This document shows, piece after piece, positions 1-5,970 of a stretch of 17,990 nt of DNA. Each line of letters opens with the position of its first letter. Positions within the stretch are counted from its first letter, which is position 1. Below the pieces are notes generated by a model that saw nothing but the letters and a program-made list of their open reading frames with translations, had not been told where the DNA came from and made no database searches. The stretch comes from Oscillospiraceae bacterium. GTDB lineage: Bacteria > Bacillota > Clostridia > Oscillospirales > Ruminococcaceae. The position numbers were made by a program, and so were the translations under genes. The DNA lies in NCBI GenBank assembly GCA_015067125.1, contig SVNB01000026.1:1-17990 (forward strand), written 5' to 3'.

Positions 1-233
1 GCTACAACAAGTCCGTAAAGACCGGTGGTTTCGGAAACTGCCTGGCCCATAAGCATGGTGGTGGTAATTTTGCTCTGTGCTTCGGGCTGGCGGCCTACTG
101 CTTCGGTACCTTTGCCTGCCGCAAAACCTTCGCCGATGCCGGGGCCGATTGCCGCAAGGCCTACTGCAAGGCCTGCGCCGATAGCGCTTGCTGCATAAAT
201 AAGATCCTGTCCAGTGATGTTAAGTCCTTCCAT
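1..233 (-). CDS. atpE: F1Fo ATP synthase subunit c (3' end outside window)
   Basis: Proteolipid ring subunit of the Fo rotor in the cytoplasmic membrane; each copy carries one ion per turn. The 77 visible residues contain the first helix with its glycine-rich GxGxG pattern, the polar loop RQPEA (residues 48-52) and the start of the second helix with the ion-binding ETTGLY (68-73). The ion site has a second carboxylate at E35 (PGIGEG), 33 residues before E68, the spacing of the E32/E65 pair in Fusobacterium nucleatum c, with T69, T70 and Y73 as further ligands. This argues for Na+ rather than H+ coupling (inference). An AAAGGAG site precedes the ATG. Only about the last ten residues should be missing, beyond base 1. 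It follows atpB by 75 nt in the atp operon. Confidence 0.96.
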   Translation of the reverse strand, partial: MEGLNITGQDLIYAASAIGAGLAVGLAAIGPGIGEGFAAGKGTEAVGRQPEAQSKITTTMLMGQAVSETTGLYGLVV

Positions 234-308
234 GTGTTTTCTCCTTTTTTGTATAGAATTTTTATTTAACACAAATTTGTTCCCTTTTTGGGATTGCCGC
301 CGCTTTTG

Positions 309-1127
309 TTACGGCGAAATAAAGATCATAGAAAGCAGACAGAAAATATAAGTCTGCAAACAGCCGCTGAATATATCAAAATATCCGTGAACGAATATCA
401 TCGCAAAAAGCGGCAGACAGCAAAGAACCGCAAGCCCGATGGCAAGCTTTTTCTTTGTTTTATCCAAAGTTTTGATCTTTTTGTATTGCTTGGTAAGAAG
501 TACCGCGCAAAGAAGAATGGAACCGAGCGCTATCCATATCGGCATTACGTTGGAACCGATAAGCATCGAATAGATAAGCGTACCGATGATAAGTCCGCCC
601 AAAAGGTTACCAAACATACGCAAGGTAAGAGAAATGGGGTTCGCGATCTCGCTGATGATATTCATCGGAAGCATTATCGGGATCATAAATTTTACCGGAC
701 CGAGGAAGCCTTTTAAGTATTCTTTCACTCCGTTTACCTTGATATGATAATACTGCGAGATAACGCAGGTCATCAGGGCAAGGGCAAAAGGCGTAGCAAT
801 ATCCGCCGTAGGCGGCCTTATAACGCCAAGTCCCCACACGCCGCTAAGGTTTGCGGTAAGAATAAAGGCAAACAGCGCGGTAAAATACGGGATAAAAGCT
901 TTTGTATTTGGGCCGATGTTTGATTCCACAAGATTGCCGATAAGGCCGTAAATCGTTTCTGCAACAATTTGTTTTTTGCTTGTGGGTTTAACTTCAAGCC
1001 CGCTTCCAAGCCAGATGAACACAACGGAAAGAACCGCAAGAATAAGCCAGGTCCATACCATCGTATTCGTAATATCAAATCCTAAAATCGAAAATCCGCT
1101 CGTTATTTCCGGGATTGATACGTTCAT
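309..1127 (-). CDS. atpB: F1Fo ATP synthase subunit a
   Basis: Stator channel subunit of Fo that forms the two ion half-channels against the c ring. Its 272 residues hold the hallmark TLRMFGN (168-174) with the essential R170, NPISLTLR in the preceding helix, and the final helix ending SMIFISP. Several hydrophobic segments are visible: about 22-42, 78-98, 112-126, 145-165, 175-190, 197-211, 228-246 and 255-270. Between the fifth and last core helices lies a strongly basic stretch at 212-227 (TKQYKKIKTLDKTKKK), which I do not recall in the standard subunit. The ATG lies 1 nt after the atpI stop, with a strong AAAGGAGG inside the end of atpI, so the two are translationally coupled. Family assignment is secure. 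Confidence 0.96.
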   Translation of the reverse strand: MNVSIPEITSGFSILGFDITNTMVWTWLILAVLSVVFIWLGSGLEVKPTSKKQIVAETIYGLIGNLVESNIGPNTKAFIPYFTALFAFILTANLSGVWGLGVIRPPTADIATPFALALMTCVISQYYHIKVNGVKEYLKGFLGPVKFMIPIMLPMNIISEIANPISLTLRMFGNLLGGLIIGTLIYSMLIGSNVMPIWIALGSILLCAVLLTKQYKKIKTLDKTKKKLAIGLAVLCCLPLFAMIFVHGYFDIFSGCLQTYIFCLLSMIFISP

Positions 1128-1128
1128 C

Positions 1129-1554
1129 CTATACCTCCTTTCCGGTTTTTCTGTGGATTATCCAATCGGCAAATGCCAAAGCATATATTCCGTAAGGAAC
1201 GCTTAACAGGCCGAGAATACATCCTATTATACCAACATCAGGGTTTTGTATCGCCACAAAAAGCGTTATACCCTTGATGATAAGGCGCACCATATAGTTG
1301 GAAACAGTCATGCCCTGTGGGTTTGCGCTTTTAACGCTTTTACCTATGGTAAGTTCGTGCTGCCGAAAAAGCAGCTGCGCCACCGCCCCGCCAAGAAAAA
1401 CTCCTTTTGCGGTTGCGGCAAAAGCGCCGAAGGCAAGACCGCCCAGAATACAGAAAACACATATTGCCGCCGCCGCAAACCGGGCGTTTTTGGGCGTTAC
1501 AATGCTTTCTGCTTCTTCATCATAATTGTTTATCGCTTTCTGAATAAACTTCAT
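1129..1554 (-). CDS. atpI: AtpI-like ATP synthase subunit I family protein
   Basis: Small membrane protein of 141 residues with about four hydrophobic segments (roughly 24-43, 46-60, 87-103 and 108-127). Its C-terminal half, YMVRLIIKGITLFVAI followed by GIIGCILGLLSVPYGIY, has the pattern of the ATP-synt_I family. Position, size and topology fit AtpI, which in other bacteria helps c-ring assembly or, with AtpZ, forms a divalent-cation channel (known for the family). An upstream in-frame ATG at 1581 would add nine residues, but ATG 1554 has an AGAGGAAG site six to eight bases upstream and is preferred. It overlaps the end of the atpZ-like gene by 35 nt. Sequence similarity to characterised AtpI is weak, so the name rests partly on context. 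Confidence 0.8.
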   Translation of the reverse strand: MKFIQKAINNYDEEAESIVTPKNARFAAAAICVFCILGGLAFGAFAATAKGVFLGGAVAQLLFRQHELTIGKSVKSANPQGMTVSNYMVRLIIKGITLFVAIQNPDVGIIGCILGLLSVPYGIYALAFADWIIHRKTGKEV

Positions 1555-1804
1555 TTTCTTCCTCTTTTTTAAGCCACACATCTTTTATAAGCTGATAGCT
1601 TCCTTTATATGCGGAATATACGCCGCATATTATGCCAAATGCGGTAAACCAGTATCCGCCGTTTCCGTATTTTCCGTCAAGCCATATTCCTACGGAAAGC
1701 AGAAGAAGTATCGGGCATATTGCGCTTAAAGATACCTGCAAAACCATAGCCGCCGCTTTTGTCATATCCCGGCGTTCCTTTGCCTCCTGCTCCTTTGATT
1801 TCAT
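1520..1804 (-). CDS. atpZ: AtpZ-like F0F1 ATPase-associated membrane protein
   Basis: Protein of 94 residues with two membrane helices (about 18-43 and 52-70) and charged ends. The pattern SVGIWLDGKYGNGGYWFTAFGIICGVYSAYKG matches the AtpZ / F0F1-ATPase gene 1 family, in which a GxWLDxxxG turn joins the helices. The ATG overlaps the TGA of the gene before it (ATGA, 1801-1804) and the 3' end overlaps the atpI-like gene, so this is a tightly coupled operon segment. The likely role, inferred from family and context, is as partner of AtpI in Mg2+/Ca2+ supply or in assembly of the ATP synthase. The acidic tail after residue 75 (KKEEENEVYSESD) encodes the ribosome site of the next gene. Confidence 0.82.
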   Translation of the reverse strand: MKSKEQEAKERRDMTKAAAMVLQVSLSAICPILLLLSVGIWLDGKYGNGGYWFTAFGIICGVYSAYKGSYQLIKDVWLKKEEENEVYSESDKQL

Positions 1805-2145
1805 AATATATCACCGTCCCTTTCAAAAAGACCGGCTTCTTCAAAAATTTGCTCTTTATCCTCATCAGAAAGATTTTTCAGCTCTTCTTCAAAGGTTTCA
1901 AAAAATTCCGTTTGTTCGTTTTCAAAAAAGTCCTCTTCCGGAAGAACATATTCCGCGTTTTCCGGTTCTCTTCTTTTTCCTTCTTCCTGCCAGAAAACTT
2001 TTGGGTCTTCTTTTTCATAAACCATGGCAGAAACAGCGCTTTGTCCTTCCGCGGAATTTATAAATCGTATCACAACGCGCTTTACAATGCCGCTGCCTAT
2101 TAAAAAAACGCCCAAAAAAAGAAGAACTATCCAGATTTTATCCAT
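1801..2145 (-). CDS. Hypothetical acidic single-pass membrane protein, first gene of the atp operon
   Basis: I do not recognise this 114-residue protein. It begins with one hydrophobic helix (residues 4-21, IWIVLLFLGVFLIGSGIV) followed by a basic stop-transfer KRVVIRF. The rest is a very acidic cytoplasmic tail: PEEDFFENEQ, FETFEEELKNLSDEDKEQIFEEAGLFE. The topology is N-out/C-in by the positive-inside rule. The ATG is preceded by AAGGA at a slightly long distance. It is the first gene after the operon promoter and its stop overlaps the atpZ-like start. Coupling to the ATP synthase genes suggests a role in Fo assembly or regulation, but nothing in the sequence proves it. The reading frame is well supported by overlap and promoter position. 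Confidence 0.75.
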   Translation of the reverse strand: MDKIWIVLLFLGVFLIGSGIVKRVVIRFINSAEGQSAVSAMVYEKEDPKVFWQEEGKRREPENAEYVLPEEDFFENEQTEFFETFEEELKNLSDEDKEQIFEEAGLFERDGDIL

Positions 2146-2198
2146 TGCAGAGTTTCTTCCTTTCCAAAGCGTTTTATATTGTTGTATTATTTAAAGAT

Positions 2199-2227
2199 AT
2201 AATACCACATTTCTTTTTCTTTGTAAA
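2199..2227 (-). promoter_or_regulatory. Sigma-70-type promoter of the atp operon
   Basis: On the minus strand TTTACA (2222-2227), a 17-bp spacer and TATTAT (2199-2204), with TGG directly before the -10 giving an extended -10 element. Transcription should start near 2192, leaving a leader of about 47 nt before the ATG at 2145. It points away from the radical SAM gene promoter at 2334-2362. Confidence 0.75.
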
Positions 2228-2333
2228 CAAAAATTTGTTATAAAATTAACGAAGTTTTTGCATCTTAAATTATTCATTAGTTCCATATTAACGGATATCG
2301 CAATTCTTGTAAAGACAAGTTTTATTTATCTTC

Positions 2334-2362
2334 TTGATTAGCCTTCCCCACTGTGGTATATT
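2334..2362 (+). promoter_or_regulatory. Sigma-70-type promoter of the radical SAM gene
   Basis: TTGATT (2334-2339), a 17-bp spacer and TATATT (2357-2362), with TGG before the -10. The expected start of transcription is near 2369, so in-frame start codons at 2353 and 2368 lie upstream of or at the RNA start. That leaves ATG 2398 as the translational start. Confidence 0.72.
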
Positions 2363-2397
2363 TTAGCATGGAACATAAAAAGAAAGGCGGCGAAAAA

Positions 2398-3294
2398 ATG
2401 GAACTTTCCGAAAAATGCGAACTTTGTCCAAGAAAATGCGGCGCAAACCGCAGCGCAGGAAAAATCGGTTTTTGCGGCGGAGAAAAAGAAGCAAAAATAG
2501 CAAGAGCTGCTCTGCATTTTTGGGAAGAACCTTGTATTTCCGGAGAAAACGGTTCCGGAACGGTGTTTTTTTCCGGCTGCACCATGCGCTGCATCTTTTG
2601 CCAGAACAAAGAAATAAGCCGTGGCGAAGCAGGCAAAACCGTTTCTGTGGAACGCCTTGCGGAAATTTTCATCGAACTTATGCAAAAAGGCGCCAATAAC
2701 ATCAACCTTGTAACCCCGATGCACTATGCTCCTCAGATAACCGCCGCCCTTGATATAGCAAGAAAAAACGGTCTTTCTCTGCCCATAGTATGGAACACTG
2801 GCGGCTGGGAGCTTCCGGAAAAAATTGAAGAAGTAAAAAATTATGCCGATATCTGGCTTACGGATTTTAAATATTTTGATAATTCTTTGGCAGAAAAATT
2901 TTCTTTTGCAAAAAATTACCGCGAAATTGCCCTTGCTTCTCTTAAAAAAATGGTGGAACAAACCGAAAAAGCGGTTTTTGATGATGCCGGAATGATGAAA
3001 AAAGGCGTTATCGTTCGCCACCTTATGCTTCCCGGGCATCTTGAAGATACAAAAAACGTTCTTCGCCTGCTTTACGAAAATTTTGGCGATAAAATCTGGA
3101 TAAGCATTATGAATCAATATACTCCCCTCTGCTCCGATGAACGATATCCGGAACTTGCCCGTGCCGTAAGCGACGAAGAATATGACGAAGCCATAGATTT
3201 TGCCTGCGAACTTGGCATAGAAAACGCTTTTGTTCAGGAAGGCGGAACGGTTGGCGAAAGTTTTATTCCGCCTTTTGACCTTGAAGGAGTTTAA
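2398..3294 (+). CDS. PflX-like radical SAM Fe-S protein
   Basis: Radical SAM enzyme of 298 residues. The SAM-cluster motif CxxxCxxC is at C61, C65 and C68 (FFSGCTMRCIFCQN), and an N-terminal cysteine set C7, C10, C14, C26 (CELCPRKC...GFCG) could hold another metal site. The order of motifs (GxxGxGTVFFSGC, NINLVTPMHY, VWNTGGWE, DIWLTDFKY, VRHLMLPGH, MNQYTP) fits the uncharacterised PflX family (COG1313), which resembles pyruvate formate-lyase activases. The substrate is unknown, and no glycyl radical enzyme lies nearby. The start at 2398 is chosen from the AAAGGCGG site about seven bases upstream and from the promoter position. It is a single-gene unit between its own promoter and the hairpin at 3306-3353. 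Confidence 0.88.
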   Translation: MELSEKCELCPRKCGANRSAGKIGFCGGEKEAKIARAALHFWEEPCISGENGSGTVFFSGCTMRCIFCQNKEISRGEAGKTVSVERLAEIFIELMQKGANNINLVTPMHYAPQITAALDIARKNGLSLPIVWNTGGWELPEKIEEVKNYADIWLTDFKYFDNSLAEKFSFAKNYREIALASLKKMVEQTEKAVFDDAGMMKKGVIVRHLMLPGHLEDTKNVLRLLYENFGDKIWISIMNQYTPLCSDERYPELARAVSDEEYDEAIDFACELGIENAFVQEGGTVGESFIPPFDLEGV

Positions 3295-3305
3295 AACAAA
3301 CAAAA

Positions 3306-3353
3306 AACGCCCCGAAGATAAAAAAGTCCTTGCTTTTTTATCCTTGGGGTGTT
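3306..3353 (+). terminator. Long hairpin after the radical SAM gene, probable terminator
   Basis: Twenty-one paired positions with one mismatch and two G-T pairs: left arm 3306-3326, six-base loop 3327-3332, right arm 3333-3353. It starts 11 nt after the stop codon. The T-run lies within the right arm rather than after it, so termination efficiency is uncertain. The same bases form the promoter of the next operon. Confidence 0.6.
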
Positions 3354-3358
3354 ATATT
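3330..3358 (+). promoter_or_regulatory. Promoter of the ACT regulator-hom-thrB-lysC operon
   Basis: TTGCTT (3330-3335), a 17-bp spacer and TATATT (3353-3358). The -35 lies in the loop and right arm of the terminator hairpin, and the -10 begins at its last base. The predicted RNA start near 3365 gives a leader of about 36 nt with AGGAG before the ATG at 3401. No T-box or riboswitch fits in so short a leader. Confidence 0.62.
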
Positions 3359-3400
3359 TGTACCTGTACGAAAAACAAATGTTTTTTAGGAGTGGACTTT

Positions 3401-3847
3401 ATGAGTAATAATCCTGTAAGGATCATTGTTGATGCAGACCTTCTTCCGGAGGTGCTTTTAAAAGTTATCGAAGCAAAAAAACTTCTTGCCCACGGCAAAG
3501 CAAAAAATTCTTCCGAAGCGGCAAGAATGGCCGGCATAAGCCGCAGCGCTTTTTATAAATATAAGGACGGCATTTCCGTTTATAATGACGAAAGCCGCGA
3601 TAAAATAGTCAACTATTACCTTACCCTTATGGATCAGCCGGGAATACTTTCCAACGTGCTTTCCATTCTTTCCAACTATGGCGCAAACGTGCTTACCCTT
3701 AACCAGAATATCCCGATAGACGGCGTTGCGCCCTGCACTATTTCTTTTACTACCGGAAATTTAAAATGCGACGGTCACACCCTGCGCGAAGCTATCCGCG
3801 CGGTGGAAGGAGTAATAACCTGCCGCAACCTTAAGGAGCATAAATAA
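3401..3847 (+). CDS. ACT domain regulator of the PheB/ThrR (UPF0735) family
   Basis: Protein of 148 residues. A helix-turn-helix-like segment at about 36-56 (SSEAARMAGISRSAFYKYKD) is followed by an ACT domain at about 70-143 (YYLTLMDQPGILSNVLSILSNYGANVLTLNQ, ending AVEGVITCRNL). This architecture is that of the PheB family; a Bacillus subtilis member (ThrR, as I recall) represses threonine biosynthesis genes. Being first in an operon with hom, thrB and lysC, it is most likely an amino-acid-sensing autoregulator of this pathway (inference). The frame stays open upstream to 3230, but ATG 3401 has AGGAG eight to nine bases before it and lies downstream of the promoter, so the longer version is rejected. 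hom follows after 3 nt. Confidence 0.9.
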   Translation: MSNNPVRIIVDADLLPEVLLKVIEAKKLLAHGKAKNSSEAARMAGISRSAFYKYKDGISVYNDESRDKIVNYYLTLMDQPGILSNVLSILSNYGANVLTLNQNIPIDGVAPCTISFTTGNLKCDGHTLREAIRAVEGVITCRNLKEHK

Positions 3848-3850
3848 ATT

Positions 3851-5041
3851 ATGAAAATCGCAGTTCTCGGCCACGGCACCGTGGGTTCCGGCGTTGCGGA
3901 AATTCTTACGGAACGCAAAACAGAAGTTTCTTCTGCCGCAGAAAAAGAAATCGAACTTGGCGCCGTTCTTGATATAAAAAATTTTTCCGGACTTTCCTAT
4001 TCCGATAAATTTGTCACCGATTATTCAGAAATTCTTGATGACCCGGAAATAGGCATAGTTGCGGAAGCCATAGGCGGCACAGAACCCGCTTTTTCCTATA
4101 TAAAATCCGCTTTAAAAAAAGGAAAAAGTGTCGTTACTTCCAATAAGGAACTGGTTGCCGAAAAAGGCGCGGAACTTTTGAGCATTGCCCGTGCTCATAA
4201 CGTCAATTTTCTTTTCGAAGCTTCCGTCGGCGGCGCGATTCCCGTTATCCGTTCTCTTTATACAAGCCTTAACGCCACCGGAATTACCGAAATCGCCGGA
4301 ATTTTAAACGGCACGACAAACTATATTCTTACAAAAATGTTCCGTGAAGGACAGGATTATTTTTCCGCTTTGGCAGATGCTCAAAAACTTGGTTATGCGG
4401 AAAGCGATCCTTCCGCAGACGTGCTTGGCTTTGACGCACAGCGCAAAATAGCCATACTTTCTTCCCTTGTGTGGGGCAGCACCCTGCATACGGAAGATAT
4501 ACCGGCGGAAGGCATAACAAATATATCCGCAAAAGACGTTTATCTTGCCGAAAAATGCGGTTTTTCCATAAAGCTTATCGCCCGGGCAAAACGCCTTGAA
4601 AACGGAAAAATCCTTGCAAGGGTTTCACCGGCTCTTGTAAAAAAAGATTCTGTTCTTGCAAACGTAAACGATGTTTTCAACGCCGTGCTCATAAAATCCG
4701 AAACAGCCGGAGAAACCGTTCTTTACGGCAAGGGCGCCGGCAAACTGCCCACCGCTTCCGCCGTTGTTGCGGATATTATCGAGTGTGCAAAAGCAGACGG
4801 AAATATAAAAAGCGTTTTCTGGCAAAACGGTGCTCAAAACACAGCCGCGGATAAAAACTCTCATCGGGAAAGATTTTTTATCAGAACCCTTTCCAAAGCC
4901 TGCTTTATGCCAAAAGGTACCGATGAAATCGAAGAAAACGCATATATCACTCCTCCGCTTACAGAAAAAGAGCTTTTTATGCTCGAGGAAAAAGCGGACG
5001 AGCACTGCAGATTTATATCAAAAATACCCCTTTTTGAATAA
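3851..5041 (+). CDS. hom: Homoserine dehydrogenase without a recognisable ACT domain
   Basis: Reduces aspartate 4-semialdehyde to homoserine with NAD(P)H, the branch step toward threonine and methionine. Visible motifs: dinucleotide-binding GHGTVGSGV (7-15), TSNKELVAEKG (96-106), EASVGGAIPVI (123-133), the family signature AGILNGTTNYILTKM (149-163), and catalytic D195 and K199 in GFDAQRKIAIL. KGAGKLPTASAVVADI (294-309) closes the catalytic region. The 396-residue length is short for Gram-positive enzymes, which commonly have about 430 with a C-terminal ACT domain. After residue 340 there is only a 57-residue tail beginning RFFIRT, without the DKPGVL pattern. The ribosome site AAGGAG lies within the end of the preceding gene, with a long 12-nt spacer. 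Confidence 0.95.
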   Translation: MKIAVLGHGTVGSGVAEILTERKTEVSSAAEKEIELGAVLDIKNFSGLSYSDKFVTDYSEILDDPEIGIVAEAIGGTEPAFSYIKSALKKGKSVVTSNKELVAEKGAELLSIARAHNVNFLFEASVGGAIPVIRSLYTSLNATGITEIAGILNGTTNYILTKMFREGQDYFSALADAQKLGYAESDPSADVLGFDAQRKIAILSSLVWGSTLHTEDIPAEGITNISAKDVYLAEKCGFSIKLIARAKRLENGKILARVSPALVKKDSVLANVNDVFNAVLIKSETAGETVLYGKGAGKLPTASAVVADIIECAKADGNIKSVFWQNGAQNTAADKNSHRERFFIRTLSKACFMPKGTDEIEENAYITPPLTEKELFMLEEKADEHCRFISKIPLFE

Positions 5042-5065
5042 TATATCACAAGGGAAGTTTTAATT

Positions 5066-5953
5066 ATGTTAAGAATAAGAATACCTGCTTCCACCGCAAA
5101 CCTTGGCAGCGGATTTGATTCCCTTGGCATTGCGCTGGATCTTTATAACTATATCGAAATCGGTCCCGCCCTCGGGTGCGAAATTTCTTCCGCGGACGGC
5201 AGCAACATTCCCGCCGGAGAAGATAACCTGATTTATCTTTCCGCAAAAAAGGTTTATGAAAAAGCCGGCCTGCCCTTTTACGGACTTAAAATTATCGAGG
5301 AAAACAATATTCCTTTTGCAAGGGGCCTTGGTTCCAGTTCGGCCTGTATTGCGGGCGGCGTTTTCGGCGCAAACGAACTTTTGGGCAGACCTTTTGATAA
5401 AGATGAACTGCTCGATATTGCCGCAGAAATCGAAGGGCACCCGGATAACGTTTCTCCTGCCCTTTTGGGCGGATTTACCGCCTGCGCCATGGAAAACGGC
5501 CGGGTAAAATACGTTAAAAGCAATATTGGCAGCGAACTTGTTTTTGTGGCTTTTGTTCCGCCGTTCGAACTTAAAACCGCCGATGCCAGAGCCGCTTTGC
5601 CTGCAAATGTTTCTGTTAAAGATTCCGTTTATAACCTTTCCAGAAGCGCGCTTATAACCGCTTCTCTGCTTTCCGGAAAATACGAAAATCTTAGTACCGG
5701 CTGTGATGACAAACTGCATCAGCCGTACCGCCTTCCGCTTATTCCCGACGGCGAAAAAATCATGGAAGAATCCTATAAATACGGCGTGCTGGCAGCATAT
5801 ATCAGCGGAGCAGGTTCCACCATGATGGCAATTTTCCGCACAGAAAAAGCAGAAGCGGAAAATATCGCCCAAAAAATCCTTTCCTCCGAAAATTTTTCCG
5901 GCTGGAAATATTTTATCCTTAATGCAGATAATTCCGGCGCTGCGGCGCTGTGA
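5066..5953 (+). CDS. thrB: Homoserine kinase
   Basis: GHMP-family kinase of 295 residues that phosphorylates homoserine with ATP. Diagnostic motifs in order: N-terminal IPASTANLGSGFDSLGIAL (6-24), the ATP-binding FARGLGSSSACIAGG (84-98), EGHPDNVSPALLGG (123-136), and the C-terminal glycine motif ISGAGSTMMAIF. Length and motif order are those of normal ThrB. An AAGGGAAG ribosome site precedes the ATG, 24 nt after hom. With hom and lysC it forms a threonine-branch operon; threonine synthase (thrC), which uses its product, is not in the window. Confidence 0.96.
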   Translation: MLRIRIPASTANLGSGFDSLGIALDLYNYIEIGPALGCEISSADGSNIPAGEDNLIYLSAKKVYEKAGLPFYGLKIIEENNIPFARGLGSSSACIAGGVFGANELLGRPFDKDELLDIAAEIEGHPDNVSPALLGGFTACAMENGRVKYVKSNIGSELVFVAFVPPFELKTADARAALPANVSVKDSVYNLSRSALITASLLSGKYENLSTGCDDKLHQPYRLPLIPDGEKIMEESYKYGVLAAYISGAGSTMMAIFRTEKAEAENIAQKILSSENFSGWKYFILNADNSGAAAL

Positions 5954-5970
5954 TATATTGAGGTAGAAAG

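Noticed and set aside
2301..2327. A terminator, CTTGT/ACAAG followed by TTTTATTT, upstream of the radical SAM promoter
   Set aside because: The stem is only 5 bp and A/T-rich, and no plus-strand gene lies upstream for it to terminate.
2338..3303. A 321-residue minus-strand open frame antisense to the radical SAM gene
   Set aside because: Phe/Lys-rich shadow frame; the plus strand holds the cysteine motifs and ribosome site.
3230..3400. A longer N-terminus for the ACT regulator
   Set aside because: It would run through the preceding coding end, the terminator hairpin and the promoter. ATG 3401 has a good ribosome site and gives the normal family length.
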